Shown: positions 42,930 through 51,692 of the stretch, piece after piece
How positions within the stretch are numbered: position 1 is the stretch's first letter
Layout of the letters: each line of letters begins with the position of its first letter
NCBI GenBank assembly: GCA_963814645.1
Contig: CAWFDX010000004.1
Coordinates: 1,550,001 to 1,614,000, forward strand
Source of the DNA: RYN-230 sp963814645
GTDB taxonomy: Bacteria; Actinomycetota; Actinomycetes; Streptosporangiales; Streptosporangiaceae
Direction: 5' to 3'
Length of the DNA: 64,000 nucleotides
The notes under the pieces: model-generated
What the model was told of the DNA's origin: nothing
The model's database searches: none
The model's input: only the letters and a program-made list of their open reading frames with translations
Translations under genes and position numbers: made by a program

Positions 42930-44117
42930 CTAATACCGGAACCGGGAACGAAGATCGACCACGCTCAGGCCCACGGTGATGATGAGGGAGAGGACCAGGG
43001 CAACCAGGGCGTCAACGTGCGAACCCCAATGCAGCGCAAAGGCCTGCAAGATCTGAAAGACGGCGCCAATGCCGAGCAGCACTGTCAGCCCATAGAAGAG
43101 CGCCCGGGCGCCGAGTGCCCGCCATAGGGCTGGCCTGATGAGCACTGGAGTGTGCTCCCAGCCCCGGTCCGCGAAACCAAGCTGGCGGCGCATCTTGATC
43201 CAGATATACGTCTGATCGGTCCGGGTATGGGATCTGCGCGCCAGCACGTGCGATCTCAGTGGCTGAGCCGGAAAATACCCTGATCGTGATGGCCTTTACT
43301 TCGGCTACCGGATCAGCCTTATCGGCCGGGGCTGCCGCAGCGTAGAGGCGGGCGAAGTCACCGTCCTGCAGCCCGAGCACTTTGATGCGGTCCGGATGCA
43401 GCACGCAGTAGTTCTTCTCGACATCATTGCGGCTCATGTAGTAAGCCGGCAGAGTTAAAGCCCTGGGCTGGATGGGGGAGCGCTGGGGCAGAGTGCCCAC
43501 GCAGGGCACCACCTTCACCCGGTACCCGAAACAGTAGAGCCCGTCAAAGCCGACGCAGGCCCGCAGTGCCTGATCCGCCTGGCAGATCCCGCGGGGCACG
43601 GAATCTGTCAGCTCAACCCGGCCCATGGCCTTCCGTTCGCTTCTCAGCAAGCCGCCGAACCGGCCATGCCTCAGGTGGCTGCCGTCGCCGTGGTTGACGC
43701 GAATCAGCGGCTCGCCCACGGAAAAACGGCGGTCCGCGGTAGGCGCGAGAAGCAGGCCGTCTTCGCGCCCGGCAGCAAATTGTTCTTGCACATAGCTGAG
43801 AAATCCAGGTAAGGCTGAGGCAGCTTGTTCTGCTCGGCGCCGTCGATTATCTGCCGCAGGTAATCCGCATGTGGCGGAATCTCTTCCAGCTTGGGATTGA
43901 CGACGGTACAGAGCACCCCGTAAACCGAGAACCCCTGGAATTCCGGAATATCGGCGACGCCAGCGTGCCACACGACGGACCTGCGGGTGAATGCCAGCCG
44001 GTGACCATCGAGCCGCCCAACGTCAAGCACTTTCGCACTCGGGGCAATTTTGGCCATGACTTCGCGGCACATGTTGGAGCTGTAGGCAAAGTACGGAGCC
44101 GTGGAGGCCTCAGTCAC
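42930..44117 (-). pseudogene. Broken gene: GGCT-like domain, barrel domain and membrane tail
   Basis: GTG 44117 with GGAGG upstream opens a frame with YFAYSSNMCREVM and HRLAFTRRSVVWHAGVADI, the gamma-glutamylcyclotransferase-like fold. At about 43800 the sense moves to the next frame (FLSYVQEQFAAGREDG), which runs to about 43245 and includes CVLHPDRIKVLGLQDGDFAR, reminiscent of Cdc48-N/double-psi barrel segments. At about 43245 it moves again to a frame ending at 42930 that has two transmembrane helices (ALFYGLTVLLGIGAVF). One missing and one extra base would explain this. Either it is a dead gene or sequence errors hide a three-part protein. Confidence 0.6.
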
Positions 44118-44177
44118 TTACCCTCCCCCCGGGTCATGGCGGCCCGGGCAAGATCAGGACCCGGCGACGTTGTCACC

Positions 44178-45656
44178 TTAATGGGCTGACCTGCTCGCCG
44201 CGATGGCCTGCTGCCCGCGGCCCGGGCGGGGCAGCAGCAGGGCGGGGACCAGGGTGGCCGCGATGAGCGCGACGGCGACCCAGAACGTATGGCCAAACGC
44301 GGCCGCGAGCGCCTGAGGGCTGCCCGGGTGGCTGGACTGGCTGGCCGTGATGGCGTGCTGCAGCAGGATGGCGAACAGCGCGGTGCCGATGGCGCCCCCG
44401 ATCCGCTGCAGCGTGTTCAGCGCGCTGGTCGCCCGGGGCATCTCCGCCGGGACCACGGCCTTGAACGCGGCGGCCATGGACGGGGAGATCGTGCAGCCGA
44501 TCCCGGCGCCCAGCACGAACAGCGCGGCGCCCAGGTAGGCGGCCGGGGTGTGCGCGCCGAGCTGGGTGTAGCCGAGCGCGCCGAGCAGGGCCAGCAGCAG
44601 GCCCGCCGAGCACACCAAGTGGGCGCCGATCCTGTCGGTGAGCAGCCCGGCCACCGGCAGGGCCAGCGCCGCGCCGATGCCCTGCGGGGCGAGCAGCAGC
44701 CCGGTCTGCACCGGGCCGGCGTGCCGGATCACCTGGTAGTAGAGCGGGATCAGGATCAGCGAGCCGAACAGCGCTACCACGAGCAGGAAATTCAGCGCCG
44801 CAGCGGCGGCGAAGCCACGGCGGCGCAGCAGCGACAGGTCGATCAGGGCGGCCTGCCCCGCGACGGCCGCGTGCCAGATGTACAGCCCGATCAGCACCAG
44901 GCCGGCCAGCGTGGCCGCGACCGTGCCCAGGCCGCCGAACCCGCCGTGCGTGCCCGCCTCGGACAGGCCGTAGAGCAGGACCGCGATGCCCGGGCAGAGC
45001 AGCACCAGCCCGCGCAGGTCCAGCCGCTGGCCCAGCTGGGGCCTGGTGTCCGGCAGCAGCCGCCAGGCGGCCAGCACCGCGGCCACGCCGACGGGCAGGT
45101 TGAGCAGGAAGATCCAGCGCCAGCTGGCCGCGCCGAGGATCGCGCCGCCGAGCACCGGGCCGAAGACCGGGGCGAGCAGCAGCGGCACCCCGATCACGCT
45201 CATCACCCGGCCCATCCGCTGCGGGCCCGCGGCCTGGGCCAGGATCGTCTGCCCGACCGGCAGGATCAGCCCGGCACCGAATCCTTGCAGCACCCGGAAC
45301 GCGATCAGCGAGCCGATCGACCACGCCGCGGCGGCCAGCACCGACCCGGCCAGGAAGAGCCCCAGCGCGGTCAGCCAGACCCGCTTGGCGCCGAACCGCC
45401 CGGCGGCCCAGCCGGTCAGCGGGATGACCGTGGCGAACGCCAGCAGGTAGCCGGTGAGCACCCACTGCACCGAGTCGATCGAGGCGTGCAGGTCGCCGAC
45501 CAGGGTGGGGATGGCGATGTTGACGATGGTCAGGTCGAGGACGGTCATGATCGTGCCCAGGATGACGACCGCCGACAGCACGAGGATGCCGCGGCCAAGC
45601 CGGCCGTCTGGCCGGTCAGCGCCAGTAGCCGTGGACCCGGCTGTACTGAGTGTCAT
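44178..45656 (-). CDS. MFS multidrug exporter, DHA2 family
   Basis: 492 residues, about 14 helices. MTVLDLTIVNIAIPTL (helix 1, motif D) and GWAAGRFGAKRVWLTAL (motif A) are typical of EmrB/QacA exporters, and motif C appears as GPVLGGAILG. ATG start with GGAGG upstream. It diverges from a TetR gene across 96 bases that hold two inverted-repeat operators, so expression is probably released when a drug-like ligand binds the regulator. Confidence 0.92.
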   Translation of the reverse strand: MTLSTAGSTATGADRPDGRLGRGILVLSAVVILGTIMTVLDLTIVNIAIPTLVGDLHASIDSVQWVLTGYLLAFATVIPLTGWAAGRFGAKRVWLTALGLFLAGSVLAAAAWSIGSLIAFRVLQGFGAGLILPVGQTILAQAAGPQRMGRVMSVIGVPLLLAPVFGPVLGGAILGAASWRWIFLLNLPVGVAAVLAAWRLLPDTRPQLGQRLDLRGLVLLCPGIAVLLYGLSEAGTHGGFGGLGTVAATLAGLVLIGLYIWHAAVAGQAALIDLSLLRRRGFAAAAALNFLLVVALFGSLILIPLYYQVIRHAGPVQTGLLLAPQGIGAALALPVAGLLTDRIGAHLVCSAGLLLALLGALGYTQLGAHTPAAYLGAALFVLGAGIGCTISPSMAAAFKAVVPAEMPRATSALNTLQRIGGAIGTALFAILLQHAITASQSSHPGSPQALAAAFGHTFWVAVALIAATLVPALLLPRPGRGQQAIAASRSAH

Positions 45657-45685
45657 CGTGACCTCCGGGCGGTAGACTTGGTCTC

Positions 45686-45718
45686 GCTCTAAACATAGAG
45701 CAGCCCTAAGTTTAGGGC
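45686..45718. promoter_or_regulatory. Two inverted-repeat operators between MFS and tetR genes
   Basis: GCTCTA-AACA-TAGAGC (45686-45701) and GCCCTAA-GT-TTAGGGC (45703-45718) are adjacent 16-base inverted repeats of the same kind; a third partial copy CCCTAAATTTGG follows (45721-45732). They lie midway between the two divergent starts, where a TetR repressor would block both promoters. Confidence 0.7.
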
Positions 45719-45752
45719 AACCCTAAATTTGGATGGCGGTGGGCGGGAGCGC

Positions 45753-46409
45753 ATGGGACTTCGTGAGCTCAAGAAGGAGCAGACCCGGCAGCACATCGCG
45801 GACACTGCCTGGCAGCTGTTCGCCGGCCGGGGGTTCGACCAGGTCAGCGTGGCCGAGGTGGCCCGCGCGGCACAGGTCGCCGAGGCGACCGTATTCAACT
45901 ACTTCCCGGGCAAGGAAGACCTGTTCTACTCCCGGCCGGAGTCGTTCTGGACCCGGCTGGCCGACGCGGTCAGCGCCCGGCCGGCTGGCCAGCCGGTGCT
46001 GGACGCGTACCAGGACGCCCTGCTGGCCGACGGCGGCCTGCTCGGCCAGCTGGAGTCCGGCGACCCGGACGCGCTGGCCCGGCTGCGCATGGTGAACCGG
46101 ATCGTCGCGGCCAGCCCGGCCCTGCTGGCCCGCGAGCAGCAGGTGCTGTCCGGTGCGGCCAGCGACCTGGCCGCGCGGCTGGCCGCCGAGACCGGCGCGG
46201 TCCCGGATGACCTGCGGCCGCAGGTGGTGGCGAGCGCACTGATCGGGGTGCACCGGGCGCTGATCGAATTCGTGCGCCGCCGGGTGCTGGCGGACGACCT
46301 GGCGGCGGGTCTGGCCGCCGACGTCCGGGACCGGTGCGCCGCGGCCTTCGCACTGCTCGGGCGCGGCCTGGGTGACTACCCCAGCCGGGACACTAACGGG
46401 CGGCCTTAG
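45753..46409 (+). CDS. TetR family regulator of the adjacent exporter
   Basis: 218 residues from ATG 45753 with GGGAG upstream. The helix-turn-helix reads TAWQLFAGRGFDQVSVAEVA and AEATVFNYFPGKEDLF, typical TetR. The acidic C-terminal domain would bind the inducer. The divergent exporter and shared operators make it a local repressor. The stop overlaps the convergent small-protein gene by four bases. Confidence 0.92.
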   Translation: MGLRELKKEQTRQHIADTAWQLFAGRGFDQVSVAEVARAAQVAEATVFNYFPGKEDLFYSRPESFWTRLADAVSARPAGQPVLDAYQDALLADGGLLGQLESGDPDALARLRMVNRIVAASPALLAREQQVLSGAASDLAARLAAETGAVPDDLRPQVVASALIGVHRALIEFVRRRVLADDLAAGLAADVRDRCAAAFALLGRGLGDYPSRDTNGRP

Positions 46410-46765
46410 GCGCGGAGAAAGTCCTTGTACGTCTGGTTGGTCTCGATCGAGCGGAGCGGGCAGATGCCCAGCCACGGGCGCGGGCACGTCACCGGGTCGG
46501 TCTCGTGGCAGCGATCGCATCTGGCCGGCCTGGGCACCGCCGCGATGGCCGCCGCCTCGGCAGCTGAGCTGGCCCGCAGGCGTCCAGCGACAATCCAGGC
46601 GGCAATGAGCAGAAAGACCATGACGAACCCGAGCAGCACACCCCATAGCGGCGACACCAAGCCGGGTACGACCAGGCCGAGGCAGATGGTGGCGATGCCC
46701 ACCGGCCAGACCACCAGAATCTTGTTACCTAGCTTGAGCCTGCCCAGCGCCTGTTGTTCATCCAT
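46406..46765 (-). CDS. Small membrane protein with a C-terminal Cys cluster
   Basis: 119 residues. Two hydrophobic helices (about 16-36 and 38-60) are followed by an Ala-rich linker and a Cys-rich tail, ARCDRCHETDPVTCPRPWLG and then ICPLRS, with four Cys that might bind zinc. No family recognised. The stop overlaps that of the TetR gene on the other strand. Confidence 0.65.
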   Translation of the reverse strand: MDEQQALGRLKLGNKILVVWPVGIATICLGLVVPGLVSPLWGVLLGFVMVFLLIAAWIVAGRLRASSAAEAAAIAAVPRPARCDRCHETDPVTCPRPWLGICPLRSIETNQTYKDFLRA

Positions 46766-46816
46766 GGGTCACGCTAGGCCGGGGCCGTTCCGGGATCGTT
46801 ACCGTACGATCGGGCC

Positions 46817-47098
46817 GTGCCCGACACCCTGCACGAGCTTGAGCAGACGCTGCTGTCCCGGCAGGCGGTCCGCCCGGCCGGCTCCTATTCGGCCGAGCTG
46901 TTCGCCGACCCGGAGCGGATGCAGCGCAAGATCATGGAAGAGGCGTTCGAGGTGTGCCTGGAGCTCAACCGGGACGCCGTGGATCCCGGGCGGGTGGCCG
47001 CCGAAGCCGCCGACCTCGTGTACCACCTGCTGGTCGGTGTGGTTTCGGCCGGGGTGCGGCTGGATGACGTGCTGACCGTGCTGGAGCAGCGGCGATGA
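46817..47098 (+). CDS. hisE: Phosphoribosyl-ATP pyrophosphatase
   Basis: 93 residues, GTG start. The MazG-like helical fold has MQRKIMEEAFEVCLEL and AAEAADLVYHLLVGV, whose Glu and Asp bind Mg. It carries out the second step of histidine synthesis, removing pyrophosphate from phosphoribosyl-ATP. It overlaps hisG by four bases, the usual actinobacterial hisE-hisG pair. Typical members show SYTAxLF at this N-terminal position; here it reads SYSAELF. Confidence 0.93.
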   Translation: MPDTLHELEQTLLSRQAVRPAGSYSAELFADPERMQRKIMEEAFEVCLELNRDAVDPGRVAAEAADLVYHLLVGVVSAGVRLDDVLTVLEQRR

Positions 47099-47934
47099 CC
47101 GTCCGGGTCGGCGTGCCGTCCCGTGGCCGGCTCCGGGACAGCGTGCTCAGCCTGCTCGACCAGGCCGGTTTCCCGGCGGCCACCTTCCACGGGGCCGGCT
47201 CGCGGGCGACCGTGGCGGGCATCGAGTTCATCGAGATGCGGCCGCGCGACGCCGGGACCTGGCTGGCCGCCGGGAAGATCGCGGGTGCGTTCATCTCGAC
47301 CGACATCATGCTGGAGGAGGAGCTGGGCCATCTCGGCGCGCTGCGGCTGGGCACCGCCCGCTCCGACCTGATCGTGGCCTGCCGCGAAGACGACGGCCGG
47401 GCCCAGCTGGCCGACCTGGCCGGCGCGACGGTCGCCACCCACCTGCCGCGGGCCACGGCATGCTGGTTCGCCGAGGCCGGCGTGCCGGTCACCGTGGTGC
47501 CGATGGGCGGGTCGCTGGAAGGCGTCTGCGCCGCCGGGCTGGCCGACGCCATCGTCAACCTGCGGGAGACCGGGTCGAGCCTGGCCCGGAACCAGCTGCG
47601 GGTGCTGGGCGTGATCGCGAGCTGTGAGGCGCTGTTCGTGCACCGCCGCGACGAGGCGCTCACCGAGCTGACGCTCCGGGTCGGCGCGGCCCTGGACGCG
47701 CGCAGCCAGCGGTACGTCGTGTTCCACCTGCCGCCGGACCGGATCGGCGATCTCACCGCGATCTTCACCGGGCTGGCCGCGCCGACCGTGCTGCCGCTGG
47801 CCGGCCGGACCGACCTGGTGGCCATTCATCTCGTGGCGCCCGCCCAGGCCTTCTGGACCCAGCTGGCCAAGCTCCGCGAGCTCGGCGCCAGCGGCATCGT
47901 GGCGCTCCGCCCGGACGCGCTGCTGCCCAGTTAA
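47095..47934 (+). CDS. hisG: ATP phosphoribosyltransferase, long form
   Basis: 279 residues. VGVPSRGRLRDSVLSLL at the N-terminus and a PRPP loop of the form GLADAIVNLRETGSSL identify HisG. The C-terminal 75 residues (QRYVVFHLPPDRIGDLTAIF) are the regulatory ACT-like domain of the long form, feedback-inhibited by histidine. First step of histidine synthesis, coupled to hisE by an ATGA overlap. The stop overlaps the convergent ABC ATPase stop by four bases. Confidence 0.94.
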   Translation: MTVRVGVPSRGRLRDSVLSLLDQAGFPAATFHGAGSRATVAGIEFIEMRPRDAGTWLAAGKIAGAFISTDIMLEEELGHLGALRLGTARSDLIVACREDDGRAQLADLAGATVATHLPRATACWFAEAGVPVTVVPMGGSLEGVCAAGLADAIVNLRETGSSLARNQLRVLGVIASCEALFVHRRDEALTELTLRVGAALDARSQRYVVFHLPPDRIGDLTAIFTGLAAPTVLPLAGRTDLVAIHLVAPAQAFWTQLAKLRELGASGIVALRPDALLPS

Positions 47935-48863
47935 CGCCCGCCGTCCGCGGGCTGGTCCGCCGTCACCGCCTCCTCATCACGGCGCTGGTCCGGCCACACG
48001 CCGATGTGCCCGGGCAGCGCCTCCAGCCGGACCCGGTCCCGCATGCCAAGCGGCTCGGTCATGTCGCGGGGCAACTGCAGCCGCCCGGCCCGGTCCAGCA
48101 CGGCGTACTCCACGGCGTGCTCGGACCGCCGCCCCTCGGCGTCAGTGGTCTCGTGCCGCAGCGTCTCGGTGCTGGTCCGGCCGTCCCGGATGGCGATCAC
48201 CCGGCGCACCATCGAGGACACCGCCGGGTCGTGCGTGACGACCAGCACGGTCACGCCGAGCTCGGTGTTGGCCGTCTGCAGCGCGCCGAACACGTCGGCC
48301 GCGGTCGCGCTGTCCAGCTCGCCGGTAGGCTCGTCGGCCAGCAGCACCTTGGGCTCGTTGGCCAGCGCCACCGCGATCGCGGCACGCTGCTGCTCGCCGC
48401 CGGACATCTGGCTGGGGGAGCGGTCCGCGGTATGCGCCACGCCGAGCACGCCGAGCAGCTCGGCGGCCCGGCTGCGGCGCAGCCGCCGGCCTGCCCCGGC
48501 CAGCCGCATCGGCAGGTTCACGTTCTGCGCCGCGGTCAGGTAGGGCAGCAGGTTCCGCGACGTCTGCTGCCAGACGAAGCCGACCACCCGGCGCCGGTAG
48601 GCCAGCCGCTGCCGCCCGTTCATCGCGCCGAGGTCGTGCCCGGCCACCCGCACCGAGCCGGCCGTCGGGGTGTCCAGCCCGGCCAGGATGTTCATCAGCG
48701 TCAACTTGCCGCTGCCGGACGCGCCCACCATCGCGGTCAGCTCGCCGTCGGCCACGGCCATGTCCAGCCCCTGCAGCGCCTGGACCTCGATGCCCTCGGC
48801 GGTGTAGATGCGGACCAGCCGGTCACAGGCGATCAGCGGGCCAGCGGTGGTTGCCGCGGTCAT
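47931..48863 (-). CDS. ABC transporter ATPase (MacB/LolD-like) with altered Walker A
   Basis: 310 residues; ATG with GAGGAG upstream. Signature MSGGEQQRAAIA, Walker B KVLLADEPTGELD and switch His in VLVVTHDPA are normal. Walker A reads GASGSGKLTL: the Ser/Thr after the Lys that coordinates Mg is replaced by Leu (codon TTG). A single base change (TCG to TTG) would do this. ATP binding could be weakened. An extra C-terminal 90 residues include a region resembling an AbrB-type strand segment. Encoded after two giant permeases. Confidence 0.87.
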   Translation of the reverse strand: MTAATTAGPLIACDRLVRIYTAEGIEVQALQGLDMAVADGELTAMVGASGSGKLTLMNILAGLDTPTAGSVRVAGHDLGAMNGRQRLAYRRRVVGFVWQQTSRNLLPYLTAAQNVNLPMRLAGAGRRLRRSRAAELLGVLGVAHTADRSPSQMSGGEQQRAAIAVALANEPKVLLADEPTGELDSATAADVFGALQTANTELGVTVLVVTHDPAVSSMVRRVIAIRDGRTSTETLRHETTDAEGRRSEHAVEYAVLDRAGRLQLPRDMTEPLGMRDRVRLEALPGHIGVWPDQRRDEEAVTADQPADGGR

Positions 48864-48887
48864 GGCCAGCTCCTCTCCACAGCTTTC

Positions 48888-51692
48888 TCAGCCATCAATA
48901 CGCAACGCCCCAGCGACGCCGGTGCCGCGCCAGGTGCGCGCGGCCACGGTGGCAGCGACGGCCGCCACCAGCAGCAGCCCGGCCACCGGGATGACCAGGG
49001 CGGGCCAGTCGGCCCGGACCGGGACCGGCTGCCCGGCCCCGGTGAACACGGACAGGTTGAGCGCGCTGGCGGTCAGCGGCGGCAGCACCAGCGCGCAGAC
49101 CGTCCCGGCCACCGCCGCGGCCAGCAGGGCCGGCGCCTTCTCCACCAGGACCAGCCGCCGGGCCTGCCCGGCGTCCACCCCCATGGTGGCCAGCCGGGCC
49201 AGCGTCTGGTGCCGCTCCGCCGCGCCCAGGGCCAGGTCGGCCAGCAGCGCGGCCAGGCCGAACGCGGCCGCCGCGGCCAGCACCACGTCGAACATGAGGT
49301 ACGCGCCGTGCTGCAGCGGCGCGCCGGCCAGGCTGGCCAGCACGTCCGAGCGCAGCGTGACGGCCGCGCCCGGGACCTGGCGGCGGGCCACCGCGCGCAG
49401 CGCCGGCCCGTCGATCCCGCCGCCGCTCAGCAGCAGCAGGTTGGCCGGGGCCGGGGCGGTGCCCGTGCTGCCCGGCCCGGCGCGCAGCGGCAGCAGGACG
49501 AACGTGCCGCCGCCGGGCAGCGCCGGGGTGCCCGCGATCCGCCCGGCGACCCGCACGGTCAGCGGGCCGGCCGCGATCGTGCCCTGGAGCGCGCTGAGCC
49601 TGCCCGGGCTGCCGCGCAGCGCGGCGGCCGCCGCGGGCGAGGCCAGCACCGGCACCGGCCGGCCCGGGCCGGGCCGCGGCCCGGCCAGCACGGCCAGCTG
49701 GCCGGCCCGCAGCGCCGGCCAGGGCGTGCTGGCCAGCACCGCCGGGTAGCTGGCCGGGTCGACTGCGACGACGCTGAGCTGGCCGTGACCGGGCAGCACC
49801 CACCGGGTGACCTGGATGGCGGTGGCGTGCTGCACGCCGGGCACGGCCGCCGCGGCACGCTGCGCGGCCGGGCTGATGGCGGTGTCAGACAGCTCGGCGT
49901 TGAGCACCGCGTCGGCCCCGGTGGCCCGCCACGAGGCGGCGGTCTGGCCCCGGCTGACCGCGTCCCGGAGCATGCCGGTGAACGCGGCCAGGGTGAGCGC
50001 CAGCACCACCGCGAACAGCGGCAGGATGGTGGTCGCCGGGGCGCGCGCGGCCTGGGCCAGGCCGAGGAAGCGGACCGGGCCGCCGCGGCGGGTGGACAGC
50101 CGGAGCAGGCCGCGCACCGCGAGCGGGCACAGCCGCATGGCCAGCAGCACGGCGGGCACCGCGACCAGGACCGGCGCCAGGCTGGTGTACAGGTCGAGGC
50201 CTCCAGCGCCGCCAGATGTTGCTGACCCAGCCGTGGAGCCCTGGGACCGCAGCACGACCAGGCCCCCCACGGCGGCCGCGCACAGCGCCAGCTCGGCCAC
50301 CAGACGGCGGGCCCGGCGGCCGCGCCGGCCCAGCGCCGGCCGCCCGGACCTGGCCGCGTGACCCGGGTGCTCCGGCCGGACCACCCGGTGCTGCCAGGCC
50401 ACCGCGAGTGGCGGCCCGAAGATCGCGGTGACCAGGACGAGCCCGGCCAGCCACCAGCTGGTCCGGGCCGGCTCGCCGGGAGTAACCAGGATGCCCAGCG
50501 CCCCCGCGACCAGGGCGGCCGGCACGCACACCGCCACCGTGCCGCGCAGCGTGCGCACGGCCAGCTGGCGGACGGTGGCGCCGCGGGCGCGCAGCACGGT
50601 GAACTCAGCCGACCGGCGCTGGGCCAGCATCCACGCGGCCAGCAGGATGACCACCACCCCGGTCGCGGCCAGGCTGGCGAACAGCAGCGACAGCACGGAG
50701 TTGACCTCGGCCGAAGTGGTGAGGAAGCCGCCCAGGATGGGGCCCAGGGCGCTGGACACCACGATCGTGGTATTGGCCGGGGCCAGCGCACCCTGCAGCG
50801 CGGGCGCCTGTGCGCTGACCTTACCCAGCCGGCCCTGCAGCCCGGCCGCCTGGTCGGCGCGCACCCCGGTCAGCGTGAGCGGGAACGCCCACTGCAGGCT
50901 GATGCCCAGCGAGCCGAACAGGTTCTGCAGCTGGCCCAGCTCGTCCGGCCCGACGAACGCGCCGCTCACCCAGTACGGCGCCGCGTTCTGCGGATGTTCC
51001 TCGACCGGCTGGGCCGCGGTGGGATCGGCGGTCCAGAACGCGGAATTGGCCTGCCGTGGCCGGACGATCCCGGTCACCACCAGGCTGACCGGCGTGCTGG
51101 CCGTGCCGAGCTTTAGCCGGGTGCCGACGTGCGCGTTCAGTTCCCGGGCGGTCGGCTGGGTGAGCGCGATGCCGAACGGCCCGCGCTTGGGCGTGCCCTG
51201 GCCGGGGTACTGGCCGGCCACCAGCCCCGCATTCCGGTCCAGCGGGTCACGGTAGATCAGCTCCAGCTTCTGCGCGACGGTCGAGTTGGGCCCGGACGGC
51301 ACCGAGCTCAGCTGCTGGATATGCGTGGTCATGCTGGCCCAGTCGGCGTCTGGTGCGGACAGCGGCAGCCCGGCCCCGGCGAAGCCGTTGGCCAGCTGGC
51401 CGGTCACGGTGCCGAGCTGGGTCGAGTAGAGCAGCGGGGAGACCCCATTGACCCCGGCCAGCGATGAGGTAAAGGCGTTCCAGTCGGCGGTGGCCAGCAC
51501 CGCGGTGTCCACCGGCGGCACGGTCCGCAGCTGGTCCTGCAGCGCCTGGGTCTGGATGTGCAGGCTCTGCCGCGGGCCGGCCATCGCGATGAACGTGCTG
51601 CCGAGCACCAGGACGGCCAGCGTGAGGTAGCTCGCCATGGCCGTGCCGAAGAGTGTTGCCTGGCGCCTCCAGGGCATGCGCGGGGCGGTCAT
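48888..51692 (-). CDS. FtsX/MacB-type ABC permease, 934 residues
   Basis: ATG 51692 overlaps the upstream permease stop by four bases. The layout is helix 1, a large outside domain (about 40-330), three helices with the FtsX core (SVLSLLFASLAATGVVVILL and then RRSAEFTVLRARGAT), more helices, a second outside domain and a final three-helix FtsX set ending GVAGALRIDG. Two FtsX sets in one chain mean one polypeptide could supply both halves of the membrane complex. Probably exports lipid or peptide or performs envelope signalling. Confidence 0.87.
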   Translation of the reverse strand: MTAPRMPWRRQATLFGTAMASYLTLAVLVLGSTFIAMAGPRQSLHIQTQALQDQLRTVPPVDTAVLATADWNAFTSSLAGVNGVSPLLYSTQLGTVTGQLANGFAGAGLPLSAPDADWASMTTHIQQLSSVPSGPNSTVAQKLELIYRDPLDRNAGLVAGQYPGQGTPKRGPFGIALTQPTARELNAHVGTRLKLGTASTPVSLVVTGIVRPRQANSAFWTADPTAAQPVEEHPQNAAPYWVSGAFVGPDELGQLQNLFGSLGISLQWAFPLTLTGVRADQAAGLQGRLGKVSAQAPALQGALAPANTTIVVSSALGPILGGFLTTSAEVNSVLSLLFASLAATGVVVILLAAWMLAQRRSAEFTVLRARGATVRQLAVRTLRGTVAVCVPAALVAGALGILVTPGEPARTSWWLAGLVLVTAIFGPPLAVAWQHRVVRPEHPGHAARSGRPALGRRGRRARRLVAELALCAAAVGGLVVLRSQGSTAGSATSGGAGGLDLYTSLAPVLVAVPAVLLAMRLCPLAVRGLLRLSTRRGGPVRFLGLAQAARAPATTILPLFAVVLALTLAAFTGMLRDAVSRGQTAASWRATGADAVLNAELSDTAISPAAQRAAAAVPGVQHATAIQVTRWVLPGHGQLSVVAVDPASYPAVLASTPWPALRAGQLAVLAGPRPGPGRPVPVLASPAAAAALRGSPGRLSALQGTIAAGPLTVRVAGRIAGTPALPGGGTFVLLPLRAGPGSTGTAPAPANLLLLSGGGIDGPALRAVARRQVPGAAVTLRSDVLASLAGAPLQHGAYLMFDVVLAAAAAFGLAALLADLALGAAERHQTLARLATMGVDAGQARRLVLVEKAPALLAAAVAGTVCALVLPPLTASALNLSVFTGAGQPVPVRADWPALVIPVAGLLLVAAVAATVAARTWRGTGVAGALRIDG

